A DNA stretch of 64,000 nt, from the NCBI GenBank assembly GCA_041739525.1, contig JBGSNQ010000071.1:1-64000 (forward strand), in the 5' to 3' direction. Shown in pieces: positions 43,390 to 53,255 of the stretch. The first letter of the stretch is position 1; each line of letters starts with the position of its first letter. The notes under the pieces were generated by a model. That model was not told the DNA's origin and did not search any database. It saw nothing but the letters and a program-made list of their open reading frames with translations. Origin of the DNA: DATJGR01 sp041739525. Its GTDB lineage: Bacteria; Pseudomonadota; Gammaproteobacteria; Pseudomonadales; Azotimanducaceae. The position numbers and the translations under genes were made by a program.

Positions 43390-43826
43390 GCAAGGACAAG
43401 GTGCGCGGTGCACCGTTTACGATCGGTAGCTTTCTCCTCCGCCTGCTGTTCACGCTCGCGGTGGTGCTTCTGACGTTCAACCCCACCAACTATTCGTACG
43501 TCGACTGGGTGCACCACTCTCTGTCACCCAACACGCTCGGACCCGAGCACGCCGTGGCCGGCATCGCGCTGCTCGGCGGCTGGTTGATCGTGGTGACGGC
43601 GACTCAGCGCGCGCTCGGTTCGCTGGGTCTGCTCGTGCTCGCTGGGTTCCTGGCGGCGCTCGTCTGGTGGTTGTTCGATGCCAAGTGGCTCACGATGACG
43701 AGCGCGGGTGCGCTCGAATGGATCGCGCTCGCGTGCCTGTCAATTCTTCTCGCGGTGGGCATGTCGTGGTCGTTCATCTGGCGACGTATGACAGGGCAAT
43801 ACGAGGTAGACGAGGTCAACGACTAG
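43386..43826 (+). CDS. Four-helix inner-membrane protein, DUF6524-like
   Basis: A 146-residue membrane protein with four hydrophobic helices (FLLRLLFTLAVVLLTF, VAGIALLGGWLIVVTA, LGLLVLAGFLAALVWWLF, IALACLSILLAVGMSW). The segment TFNPTNYSYVDWV after the first helix is the feature I associate with DUF6524. Function unknown. ATG 43386 overlaps the hydrolase stop, so it is co-translated. Confidence 0.75.
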   Translation: MSKDKVRGAPFTIGSFLLRLLFTLAVVLLTFNPTNYSYVDWVHHSLSPNTLGPEHAVAGIALLGGWLIVVTATQRALGSLGLLVLAGFLAALVWWLFDAKWLTMTSAGALEWIALACLSILLAVGMSWSFIWRRMTGQYEVDEVND

Positions 43827-43843
43827 AGCTGAGTCAGGGCCGC

Positions 43844-44563
43844 TCAGGCAGGTGTCGACGCGGGAGCCGGCTGCTTGATGCCGTGGTTTGGGATGCTCAG
43901 ATATTTTGCGTTCACCCACATGAATGGCTGGATGAACGGTCCAACGAACACCAGAAAGAGCACCGTTGTTACGCCCATCGGTCCACCGACCAACCAGCCC
44001 GAGGTGAATAGTGCGATTTCGAGCGTCATCTTGGCGCGAAAAAACGACCACCCCCAACGTTCGATCATCGTGATGGCAAGGAGATCCATGATGCGAATGC
44101 CGATGCCACTCATGATGATCAGCGCCGACGCATACGAACACGCGAGCAGCGCCGCGATGTCGAGCGCGACGAGCGTGAAATTGAGGGTGTAGCCGAACAG
44201 TTCGATCGGCAGAGCGGGAAGCGCGTCGACAGTGAAACGTTCGAGTTCGATGGCGGTCCAGAGGTCGAGCAGAAATCCAACGGCCGCTGTGCTCACGAAC
44301 GGGCTGAGGGGCGGTAATTTGCGATTCCAGACCATCCACCAGGTGATGAAGAGCGCAGCGACGATGGATGAGCACACGCCGAGACCCAAGCCGAGATGCT
44401 GATTCATTCCGATCACAAGGACGTCGAGCGGATCGGTGCCGAGCCCAGTGTCGATGAACGTCTTCGCGCCGACCGAAAACAACACGATGCCGGCGCAATA
44501 CAGGAGTACTTGATAACGTCGCCAATCGAGGCTTTCGTTGAGGTAGTCGCGGAGAACTTGCAT
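43844..44563 (-). CDS. YczE/YitT-like membrane protein
   Basis: A 239-residue membrane protein with five or so helices: VLLYCAGIVLFSVGAKTFI, DTGLGTDPLDVLVIG, and further segments. The YczE/YyaS family motif GTDPLDVL is present. Function is unknown beyond a link of YczE to peptide-synthetase production in Bacillus. ATG 44563 follows a GGGG site. It lies between convergent genes; the upstream SDR ends 80 bases away. Confidence 0.8.
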   Translation of the reverse strand: MQVLRDYLNESLDWRRYQVLLYCAGIVLFSVGAKTFIDTGLGTDPLDVLVIGMNQHLGLGLGVCSSIVAALFITWWMVWNRKLPPLSPFVSTAAVGFLLDLWTAIELERFTVDALPALPIELFGYTLNFTLVALDIAALLACSYASALIIMSGIGIRIMDLLAITMIERWGWSFFRAKMTLEIALFTSGWLVGGPMGVTTVLFLVFVGPFIQPFMWVNAKYLSIPNHGIKQPAPASTPA

Positions 44564-44643
44564 AGCCCCATTCTCCGCGAAGAACCGTGGGACTTCTGTC
44601 GGTTTCGACCTACTCGATGTAGTACGGTTGTTAGCGCCGCCTG

Positions 44644-45414
44644 TCAGCGGCACATCACGGACCCACCGCAGACAGTGATCGCCTGCCCGGTGATGTAGCT
44701 CGACGCATCCGACGCAAGAAACACGGCAACCCCGGCCACTTCGTGCGCTTCGCCGATGCGCCGCAGCGGCATCCGTTCAGTTACTCGCCGTTCCGTTTCC
44801 GGGTTGTCCCAGAGCGCCTTCGCAAAGTCGGTGCGGATCAATCCCGGGCAGATCGCGTTCACCCGAATGTTGTGCGGGCCGTATTCGAGCGCCAGGTTTC
44901 GCACCAGCGCGAGGTCGGCGGTCTTCGAGATGTTGTACGTGCCGAGCACTTCGGATGGGCCGAACGCCGCGGTGCTCGACGTGACCATGATCGAGCCTTT
45001 CTTCTTCTCGACCATGTCGGGCAGCACCATGTGCGCGAGCCAGTGATTCGATTTCACGTTCGACGCCATGATCTTGTCGAACGCCGAATCCGGAATGTCG
45101 GACGACGGACCGTAGAACGGATTCACACCCGCGTTGCAGATCAGAATGTCGATGCTGCCGATGCGATCGTGCGTTTCGTCGACGAGCGCCTGCAGTTGTT
45201 CCTTGTAGCCGATGTTGCACGCAATCGCGATGGCGCGACCGCGGCCCACGCGCGCATTGATCTCGGCGCACGCGTCTTCGCACTGTTCGATCTTGCGACT
45301 CGAGATGACGACGCGCGCACCATGGTCCGCGAGTGCGTTCGCCATCGCGAGCCCCATGCCTTTGGATGCGCCGGTGAGCACCGCAACGCGATCGTTCAGA
45401 TCGAAGAGACCCAT
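44644..45414 (-). CDS. Short-chain dehydrogenase/reductase
   Basis: A 256-residue classical SDR: TGASKGMG at the cofactor site, CNAGVNPF, VTSSTAAF (Ser), YNISK (Tyr and Lys), and GSVMCR at the end. The closest-looking group oxidises or reduces secondary alcohols and ketones; substrate unknown. It is divergent from an MFS transporter with a shared inverted repeat, so a transported compound may be its substrate. Confidence 0.9.
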   Translation of the reverse strand: MGLFDLNDRVAVLTGASKGMGLAMANALADHGARVVISSRKIEQCEDACAEINARVGRGRAIAIACNIGYKEQLQALVDETHDRIGSIDILICNAGVNPFYGPSSDIPDSAFDKIMASNVKSNHWLAHMVLPDMVEKKKGSIMVTSSTAAFGPSEVLGTYNISKTADLALVRNLALEYGPHNIRVNAICPGLIRTDFAKALWDNPETERRVTERMPLRRIGEAHEVAGVAVFLASDASSYITGQAITVCGGSVMCR

Positions 45415-45440
45415 GGTTCCCCCCAGCTCAAATTGTTATC

Positions 45441-45473
45441 TGTTACGCTGAAAACGCGGCGAAAATCGTAACA
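45441..45473. promoter_or_regulatory. Inverted repeat between SDR and MFS genes
   Basis: TGTTACG (45441-45447) and CGTAACA (45467-45473) form a perfect 7-base inverted repeat with a 19-base spacer, placed between divergent starts (45414 and 45481). The second arm abuts the AGGAG ribosome site of the MFS gene. It is a candidate operator. Confidence 0.4.
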
Positions 45474-45480
45474 GGAGTCT

Positions 45481-47112
45481 TTGGGAGTGTCTGTCGAATC
45501 GACCCCTTCTTTGGACCAGCGGGCTTTGGACCAGCGGGCTTTGGACCGGCGAGAGGTCGGTGGTCGCTACGCGAAGTACGTGTTGTTCGTGCTCGTGATC
45601 GTCTACGTGTTCAACTTCATCGATCGGCAGATTCTGTCGATCCTCGCCGAAGACATCAAAGCCGATCTCGGTATCAGCGACGCCGAGATCGGTTTCCTCT
45701 ATGGCACCGCGTTCGCGATCTTCTACGCGGTGTTCGGCATTCCGATGGGCAAGCTCGCCGACGTGTGGGTGCGCAAGAACCTGATCGCGATCGGCCTCGC
45801 GTTCTGGAGTTTCATGACGGCGCTCTCAGGCGCCGCGCGCAGCTTCGGCATGTTGGCGGTGTGCCGGTTCGGTGTGGGTATCGGTGAAGCGAGCGCATCA
45901 CCGGCCGCGTTCTCGATGCTGTCCGATTACTTTCCGCCACGTCTGCGCGCTACCGCGATCGCGATCTATTCCAGCGGCATCTACATCGGCGGCGGCATCG
46001 GCATCTTTCTCGGCGGCACCATCGTGGACGGTTGGCGCGAGGCGTTTCCCGATCCTGCGAACGCGCCGTTCGGATTGAAACCGTGGCACGCCGCGTTCCT
46101 GGCGGTGGGCTTACCCGGGCTGCTGATGGCCGCGTGGGTGGCGACGTTGCGCGAGCCGAAACGCGGCGCCAGCGAAGGCATCGTCGAACGCATCGAACCG
46201 CATCCGTTCATGGCGGCGTGGCGCGAATTGATCGCGGTGCTACCGCCGCTCACCTTGATCGCGGCAGCGCGGCGTGGTCGTCGGGGATTGTTTCAGAACA
46301 TTACGTCGGCCGGTGTGGTCGCGATCGTGGTGTTGGTCATGATCGAACTGATTGGCAACGCAACGCAGTGGATTGCGCTCGGCATCGGCGTGTATGCGGC
46401 GCTCTCTTGGGGACAGAACCTGGCCGCACAAGATCCGGCCGCGTTTTCGATGATCTTTCGCTGCAGGGCACTGCGCTGCATCGCCGTCGGCATTCCGTTG
46501 ATCGCGTTCGTCACGTACGGCATCGGTTTCTGGGGACCGCCGTTCATGCGGCGCGTACACGGCATCGATGCTTCGACCGCCGGCACCGTTCTTGGTTTGA
46601 GTGCAGCGGTCGGCGGATTGATCGGCGTAACGTTCGGCGGTTGGTTGTCGGATCGCCTGCGCGCGCGTTCTATCAACGCGCGGTTGTGGGTGGCCATTGC
46701 TGCACCGCTGTTATCGATCCCGATAGCCTTCGTGTTCCTCACCACCGGCAACGTGACGATCGCCTACGTGTGCAGCTTCCTGTTCAGTGTCGTATCGCCG
46801 ATGTGGCTCGGCCCGGGTGCGGGCACGGTGAACGACCTGGTCATGCCGCGCATGCGTGCGATGGCGTCCGCGTTTTACCTTCTGATGGTCACCTTCATCG
46901 GCCTCGCGCTCGGGCCGTTCACGATGGGCCAGTTGAGCGATGCGTTCGCGACAGCTGGAATGACGCCTGCCGATGCGTTGCGAGAAGGCATGTTGTGGGG
47001 GCTGATTCCAATGGCTGCGGCCGTTGTATTTCTGATGCTTGCGCTACGTTATCTCGAATCGGACGAGACCAGCCGGCTCGATCGTGCACGCGCCGCGGGT
47101 GAGCCCGTCTAG
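45481..47112 (+). CDS. MFS transporter, spinster-type
   Basis: A 543-residue major-facilitator protein of the spinster/Spns style: FNFIDRQILSILAEDIKADLG, GTAFAIFYAVFGIPMGKLADVW, and about 12 helices. A long central loop separates the halves, with extra helices around LIAAARRGRRGLFQNITSAG. In proteobacteria such proteins often move sterols, lipids or hydrophobic acids; substrate unknown. The TTG at 45481 is 3 bases from AGGAG; the GTG at 45487 has a better 9-base spacing. The first codons contain a 15-base tandem repeat. Confidence 0.88.
   Translation: MGVSVESTPSLDQRALDQRALDRREVGGRYAKYVLFVLVIVYVFNFIDRQILSILAEDIKADLGISDAEIGFLYGTAFAIFYAVFGIPMGKLADVWVRKNLIAIGLAFWSFMTALSGAARSFGMLAVCRFGVGIGEASASPAAFSMLSDYFPPRLRATAIAIYSSGIYIGGGIGIFLGGTIVDGWREAFPDPANAPFGLKPWHAAFLAVGLPGLLMAAWVATLREPKRGASEGIVERIEPHPFMAAWRELIAVLPPLTLIAAARRGRRGLFQNITSAGVVAIVVLVMIELIGNATQWIALGIGVYAALSWGQNLAAQDPAAFSMIFRCRALRCIAVGIPLIAFVTYGIGFWGPPFMRRVHGIDASTAGTVLGLSAAVGGLIGVTFGGWLSDRLRARSINARLWVAIAAPLLSIPIAFVFLTTGNVTIAYVCSFLFSVVSPMWLGPGAGTVNDLVMPRMRAMASAFYLLMVTFIGLALGPFTMGQLSDAFATAGMTPADALREGMLWGLIPMAAAVVFLMLALRYLESDETSRLDRARAAGEPV
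45511..45555. repeat. Three 15-base tandem repeats inside the MFS 5' end
   Basis: TTGGACCAGCGGGCT occurs at 45511-45525 and again exactly at 45526-45540, then a third copy at 45541-45555 with 11 of 15 matches. It encodes LDQRA twice then LDRRE. In-frame slippage of 15 bases would change length by five residues. Confidence 0.85.
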
Positions 47113-47302
47113 CGCACCCCTCAGGTAATCGGTTGGCTGGAAGGCGGCGCAATTTCACACCGATAGCCCTTTCTTCACGAGTGGTGACGACGTTCGTTCT
47201 GGGTAGATTCGTAGCGCCGGATCGGTGCGAAAAACGCGCGCGAAGTATTCTTGAGCGGCCGCAGGAATCGTGCGAGAGTTCCGCCTCCTTGGGGAGTCCG
47301 TA

Positions 47303-47866
47303 GTGCAACAAACCGGCGAATATCGGATCGCTGCCGCGCGAGAAAAAGTGTGGCTCGCGCTGAATGACCCGGCTGTGCTTGCACAGTGCATCGAAGGTTG
47401 TCAGGGCATGACTAAAGTGGCCGACGACGCGTTCACCACAGCGATCAAAGCGAAGGTCGGGCCGGTGAGCGCCACCTTCAATGCCGACCTGAACCTCAGC
47501 GATCTGAATCCTCCGACGAGCTACACGTTGAATGGCAGCGTCAAAGGCGGCGCAGCCGGGTTCGGCAAAGGCGCCGCGCACGTCACGCTCTCTGAAGACG
47601 GCGGCGCAACCATCCTGCGCTATCAGGTCGATGCCAGCGTCGGTGGCAAACTCGCGCAAATCGGCTCTCGCTTGATCGACGGCGCGGCGCGCAAAATGGC
47701 CGATGATTTTTTTCGAAAGTTCAGCGAACTGGTTGCACCCGGGCAGGTCGAGCAAATTGCAGCGGCGCCGGTTGCAGCGAAAGAAGAGTACGAACGCAGC
47801 GACCAGTACATCATCTGGATCATCGTGTTCGGGATACTCGCGCTGGCGATCGTGCTGGCGCTATGA
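47303..47866 (+). CDS. CoxG-like SRPBCC protein with C-terminal membrane anchor
   Basis: A 187-residue CoxG-type SRPBCC protein. MQQTGEYRIAAAREKVWLALNDPAVLAQCIEGCQGM fits CoxG; it has a C-terminal membrane helix (YIIWIIVFGILALAIVLA). In Oligotropha CoxG recruits CO dehydrogenase to the membrane. GTG 47303 has GGGGAG six bases before it and gives the family's usual N-terminus; GTG 47270 is an alternative. It precedes the CoxS/L/M genes and probably serves the same enzyme. Confidence 0.85.
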   Translation: MQQTGEYRIAAAREKVWLALNDPAVLAQCIEGCQGMTKVADDAFTTAIKAKVGPVSATFNADLNLSDLNPPTSYTLNGSVKGGAAGFGKGAAHVTLSEDGGATILRYQVDASVGGKLAQIGSRLIDGAARKMADDFFRKFSELVAPGQVEQIAAAPVAAKEEYERSDQYIIWIIVFGILALAIVLAL

Positions 47867-47939
47867 GTCGAGACGACTACTAACAAAGTAGCAAACGGGC
47901 AGGTACGAAGGGGCGGGGATTCGAAAGGGAGGGCACGAG

Positions 47940-48409
<470 letters not shown>

Positions 48410-48413
<4 letters not shown>

Positions 48414-50782
48414 ACAGCGTCATGAGCGACCCTGCTGTGAAAAAGACGGGCATCGGTGCGTCGGTTCGACGCGTAGAAGACATCCGCTTCATCACCGGCC
48501 GCGGTCGCTACACCGACGACATGAACCAACCGGGCCAGGTGTATGCCGCGTTCCTGCGTTCGCCTTATGCGCGGGCGCGCGTGGTGAGCGTCGACGATGC
48601 CGCAGCGCTGGAAGTAGACGGCGTGCTCGCGGTGTTGACCGGTCGTCAGATGGCGGCCGACGGCCTCGGCGATCTGCCGTGCGGTTGGCTCGTCAAATCG
48701 AAAGACGGCACCGACATGCGGCAGCCGCCGCACCCGCCGCTGGCGGCCGAACGCTGCAATTACGTTGGTGAACCTTACGGCGTGGTCATCGGCACGTCGA
48801 TCGCCGCTGCGCGTGAAGGTGCCGATGCGGTGATGACCGAATTCGAAGAACTCGAAGCGGTGGTGTCCACCGCGGACGCAACGAAGTCGGTGCAGATCTA
48901 CGACAACGTACCGGCGAATCGCAGCTATCAATGGGAACTGGGCGACAAAGCCGCCACCGACGCCGCGTTTGCCCGCGCCGCGCACGTGACGAAGCTCGAC
49001 ATCACCAACAATCGGCTGATCCCGAACGCGCTCGAACCGCGCGCGGCAATCGGTGTTTACGAGCGCAGCAACGAATCGTTCACCATCTACACCACCAGCC
49101 AGAATCCGCATCTGGCACGGCTGGTGTTGTCCGCGTTCGTGAAACTGGCGCCCGAACACAAGCTGCGCATCGTGGCACCCGACGTCGGCGGCGGCTTCGG
49201 TTCCAAGATCTTCATCTATCCGGAAGAAACCACGGTGGCGTGGGCGTCGCGTCGCATCGGACGGCCGGTGAAGTGGACGGCGGAACGCTCAGAATCGTTC
49301 CTGTCGGATGCGCACGGCCGCGATCACGTCACGCACGCGGAGCTCGCGCTTGATGCGCAGGGGCAGTTCCTCGGCCTGCGCGTGAAAACGATCGCGAACC
49401 TCGGCGCGTATCTGTCGACGTTCGCGTCGTCGGTGCCGACGTTCCTCTACGGCACGCTGCTGGCCGGGCAGTATCGAACGCCGGCAATTCATGTCGAAGT
49501 CGACGGCGTGTTCACGAACACGGCGCCGGTCGACGCTTATCGCGGTGCGGGTCGTCCCGAGGCGACGTACGTGGTCGAGCGCATCGTCGAAACCGCGGCG
49601 CGCGAGTTGAAGATCGATCCGATGGAGCTGCGCCGTCGCAACTTCATCCAACCCAACCAATTTCCTTATCAAACGCCGGTTGCGCTCGTGTACGACACCG
49701 GCGACTACGAAGCGAGCCTGAACAAGGCACTGGAACGGATCGACTACTCCGGATTCGCGGCGCGTAAAGCGGCCTCGGCCGCGCGCGGGCTCAAACGCGG
49801 CATCGGTTTCTCGTGTTACATCGAAGCGTGCGGGCTCGCGCCGTCGAAACTGGCCACCGCGCTGGGCGCGGGCGTCGGCTTGTACGAGAGCGGCGAAGTG
49901 CGCGTCAATCCCACCGGCTCGGTAACGGTGTTCACCGGCTCGCACAGTCATGGCCAGGGTCACGAAACGACGTTCGCGCAGATCGTTTCCGATCGGCTCG
50001 GCGTGCCGATCGAAAACGTCGAGGTCGTGCACGGCGATACGGGCCGCATCGAGTTCGGTCTCGGCACGTATGGCTCGCGTTCGGTTGCTGTGGGCGGCTC
50101 CGCACTGATGAAAGCAACGGACAAAGTGATCGCGAAGGGCAAGAAGATCGCCGCATACATGCTCGAATCGGAGCCCGACAACATCGACTTCGATACCGGT
50201 GTGTTCTCGGTGCGTGCCAGCAACCGCTCGATGACGTTCGGCGAGGTCGCCTTCGCGGCGTACGTCCCCTCGAACTATCCGTTGGACGAACTGGAACCCG
50301 GTTTGTCGGAGAAAGCGTTCTACGATCCGCAGAACTTCACGTATCCGGCAGGCACACACATCGCCGAAGTCGAAATCGATCCCGAAATCGGTGTCGTGAA
50401 GATTGCCAACTTCGTTGCGGTGGACGACTTCGGCAAAGTCATCAACCCGATGATCGTCGAGGGACAGGTGCACGGCGGCATTGCGCAAGGTATTGGCCAG
50501 GCGTTGCTGGAACACGGCATCTACGACGAAACCGGTCAATTGATCACCGGTTCGTTCATGGATTACTGCATGCCCCGCGCTGATGATCTGCCGAATTTCT
50601 CGGTCGACACCACGGTGACCGCCTGCACGCACAACCCCCTCGGTGTGAAAGGTTGCGGCGAGGCGGGTGCGATTGCGGCGCCCGCTGCGATCATGAATGC
50701 GGTCACCGATGCGATCGGCGTGAAAGACGTCGCGATGCCGGCCACACCCGAACGGGTCTGGCGCGCGTGCAGGGGGGAATGA
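48410..50782 (+). CDS. Molybdenum hydroxylase large subunit, form-II CoxL-like
   Basis: A 790-residue xanthine-dehydrogenase-family molybdopterin subunit. The active-site loop reads AYRGAGR at residues 376-382, the form-II signature, and not the AYxCSFR of true CO dehydrogenase. The catalytic Glu is Glu751 in KGCGEAGAI. GGGFGSK and PNALEPRAA are conserved. Substrate is therefore unknown; a CO role is not supported by the motif. ATG 48410 overlaps the small-subunit stop and its own stop overlaps the medium-subunit ATG. Confidence 0.92.
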
Positions 50783-51582
50783 GGATGTACAGCTTCAATT
50801 ACCACCGCCCGACCACTCTCGATGCCGCTGCGAAACTACGCGCCGACTGCGAAGACGGCGTGTTTCTCTCCGGCGGCCAAACGTTGATCCCTACATTGAA
50901 GCAGCGGCTCGCCGCACCGACGGATCTCATAGACCTCGGCGCTGTGGAAGGGCTCGCCGGCATCGACGTGAACGACAAGCGCGTGATGATCGGTGCAATG
51001 ACGCGGCACGCCGAGGTGGCGCGTTCGCAGGCACTCAGGAAAGTGCTGCCGGTGTTGTGCAGTCTCGCCGGCCAGATCGGCGATGGTCAGGTGCGCAATC
51101 GCGGCACCATCGGCGGCTCCATAGCGAACAGCGATCCCGCGGCGGACTATCCCGCGGCGGTGATCGGTCTGGGTGCCACGGTGCACACCAACAAGCGGAC
51201 TATTCCGGCGGAGAGTTACTTCAAAGATCTGTTCGAAACCGCACTGGAGCCGGGCGAGATCGTCAAAGCCGTGGAATTTCCGGTGCCGCGTCGCGCGGCG
51301 TACTGCAAGTTTCCGAACCCCGCATCGCGCTATGCAGTGGCGGGCGTTCTGGTTGCCGATTTCGGCGGCAAGATCCGCGTCGGTGTCACCGGCGCAGGTC
51401 CGTGTGCGTTCCGCGCGCTCAATCTGGAGCAGGCGTTGAACGCGAAGCTCGCACCGCAGGCGGTGGATGCGGTCGAAATAGACTACGAGCGGTTCAACAA
51501 CGACCTGCATGCAACGGCCGAGTTCCGTGCAAATCTGGTGCGGGTAATGGCGCGCAGAGCGGTTGCCGCGCTGATCGCCTAA
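50779..51582 (+). CDS. Molybdenum hydroxylase FAD subunit (CoxM-like)
   Basis: A 267-residue FAD-binding subunit of the xanthine-oxidase family. GGQTLIPTLKQRLA and RNRGTIGGSIANSDPAADYPA are the FAD-binding motifs. It takes electrons from CoxS to an acceptor. ATG 50779 overlaps the large-subunit stop (ATGA), with an AGGGGGG site. Gene order S-L-M fits form II. Confidence 0.93.
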   Translation: MRMYSFNYHRPTTLDAAAKLRADCEDGVFLSGGQTLIPTLKQRLAAPTDLIDLGAVEGLAGIDVNDKRVMIGAMTRHAEVARSQALRKVLPVLCSLAGQIGDGQVRNRGTIGGSIANSDPAADYPAAVIGLGATVHTNKRTIPAESYFKDLFETALEPGEIVKAVEFPVPRRAAYCKFPNPASRYAVAGVLVADFGGKIRVGVTGAGPCAFRALNLEQALNAKLAPQAVDAVEIDYERFNNDLHATAEFRANLVRVMARRAVAALIA

Positions 51583-51585
51583 CGG

Positions 51586-52620
51586 TTGTCTGGAGTGGCG
51601 ACGATACGCACTGTCCGCTGCCATGGCATCGCGGAAGACATTGGCAGCGTCGTTCTCGAAGAGATCGATTTGCCGCCACCGGGCGCCGGCGAAGTGCAGG
51701 TGCGCCTCAAAGCGTGCGCGGTGAACTTTCCCGACATCCTGATGATTCAGGGAAAATATCAGTTCAAACCGCCGCTGCCGTTTGCACCGGGTGGTGAAGC
51801 AGCGGGTGACGTCGTGGCGGTGGGCTCCGGTGTCACGCAGCACGAGATCGGCGATGCGGTGGTGGTGGGCATCCGGCACGGCGGATTCTCCGAAGCGGTG
51901 AACGTGCCGGCGCAGGCGGCGCATCGCATTCCGGGACGCATGAGTTATGCAAAAGCAGCGTCGTTCCAAACAGCGTATCTGACGGCATACGTCGCACTGG
52001 TGCCGCGCGGCAATCTGCAAGCCGGCGAAACGCTGCTGGTGCACGGCGCAACGGGTGGCGTGGGTCTTGCCGCAGTCGACCTCGGCAAAGTGCTGGGCGC
52101 CACCGTCATTGCTACCGGCGGAACTGACGAGAAACTCGCCGTCGTCAAAGCGCGCGGTGCTGACCATGTCATCAACTACACGCTGCCCGATGGTCGCCTC
52201 GGTGGATTTCGCGATCGGGTAAAGGAACTCACCGATGGCCGCGGCGCCGACGTAGTTTACGACCCCGTCGGCGGCGACGTGTTCGACGAATCGATGCGTT
52301 GCGTGAACTGGAACGCGCGCTTGCTGACCATCGGCTTCACCAGCGGCCGTTGGCCGCAGGCGGCGGTGAATCTGATTCTGATCAAATCGCTCAGCGTGAT
52401 CGGCGTGCGGGCAGGCGAGTACGGTCGGCGCGAGCCCGAAAAAGGCGAGCAGGTGCACAAGGCGCTGTTCGACCTGGCCCAAACGGGGCGCATCGATCCG
52501 CACATCTGCGCGTCGTTTCCCCTCGAGGACGCCGTTGGTGCCATGAAGATGCTGACCGACCGTAAGGCGGTCGGCAAAGTCGTCATCACGATGAACGGTT
52601 ACGACGGGAACGACCAATGA
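51586..52620 (+). CDS. NADPH:quinone oxidoreductase-like (MDR family)
   Basis: A 344-residue medium-chain dehydrogenase/reductase without the zinc cysteines. HGATGGVGLAAVDLGKVLGA is the cofactor motif; the N-terminal PPPGAGEVQVRLKACAVNFPD and VYDPVGGDVFDESM fit the quinone oxidoreductase (QOR) branch. The start is TTG 51586 or GTG 51595; neither is clearly favoured. It lies 3 bases after the hydroxylase FAD subunit, so it may act on a product or reduce a quinone for it. Confidence 0.88.
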   Translation: MSGVATIRTVRCHGIAEDIGSVVLEEIDLPPPGAGEVQVRLKACAVNFPDILMIQGKYQFKPPLPFAPGGEAAGDVVAVGSGVTQHEIGDAVVVGIRHGGFSEAVNVPAQAAHRIPGRMSYAKAASFQTAYLTAYVALVPRGNLQAGETLLVHGATGGVGLAAVDLGKVLGATVIATGGTDEKLAVVKARGADHVINYTLPDGRLGGFRDRVKELTDGRGADVVYDPVGGDVFDESMRCVNWNARLLTIGFTSGRWPQAAVNLILIKSLSVIGVRAGEYGRREPEKGEQVHKALFDLAQTGRIDPHICASFPLEDAVGAMKMLTDRKAVGKVVITMNGYDGNDQ

Positions 52621-53237
52621 CGCATCGCTGGCACTGCCGTTGCGGCAAACTCACCGGCGAAGTCGACGTAAACACCACCGTCAACCGCGGCATCTGCTAC
52701 TGCAAAGACTGTCAGGCGTTCGCTTACTTCCTCGGCGCACCTGAACGCATTCTTGATGCTCAGGGTGGCACCGACATCGTACAAACATCGCCGCAAGCGC
52801 TGACGTTTACCGCCGGCCGCGAACATCTCGCGTGCATGGGCCTCACCCCACACGGGCTGATGCGCTGGTACGCCGCTTGTTGCAATACCGCCATCGGCAA
52901 CACCGCCGCGAACTATCGGTTGTCGTTCGTTGGACTGATACACGACTGCCTGGTGAACTCCACGCAAACGCTCGACGCGTCGTTCGGGCCCGCGTTGATG
53001 CGCGTGAACACGCAATCGGCCGCAGGTGAACCGAAGCCCAGTGGCTCCGGTGTGTTCAGCGCGGTGCTGCGGCTGGGCGGCATGGTGTTGAAGGCGCGCA
53101 TCACCGGCGCTTACCGACGCACGCCATTTTTTTCCGTAGGCGGCGAGCCGATCGCACGACCGAAGGTGTTGAGTGCCGATGAGCTGCGCGCCGTGATGGC
53201 GGACGTTGCGCGCCATGGCGCGCGCGTCGGCCCCTAA
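52617..53237 (+). CDS. GFA-like zinc protein (DUF6151-type)
   Basis: A 206-residue protein with an N-terminal zinc-type pattern: HCRCGKLTGEV, GICYCKDCQAFAYF and later YAACCNT, similar to the glutathione-dependent formaldehyde-activating (Gfa) group and DUF6151. Role unknown. Its ATG overlaps the QOR stop (ATGA). It ends the hydroxylase operon. Confidence 0.78.
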   Translation: MTHRWHCRCGKLTGEVDVNTTVNRGICYCKDCQAFAYFLGAPERILDAQGGTDIVQTSPQALTFTAGREHLACMGLTPHGLMRWYAACCNTAIGNTAANYRLSFVGLIHDCLVNSTQTLDASFGPALMRVNTQSAAGEPKPSGSGVFSAVLRLGGMVLKARITGAYRRTPFFSVGGEPIARPKVLSADELRAVMADVARHGARVGP

Positions 53238-53255
53238 CCCTGTCACCCGAATCCA

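Noticed and set aside
46032..47102. 356-codon plus-strand frame inside the MFS gene
   Set aside because: Out-of-frame shadow; the MFS frame has conserved transport helices over the same bases.
50836..52617. 593-codon minus-strand frame
   Set aside because: Antisense to the CoxM-like and QOR genes; composition is a shadow of their third codon positions.
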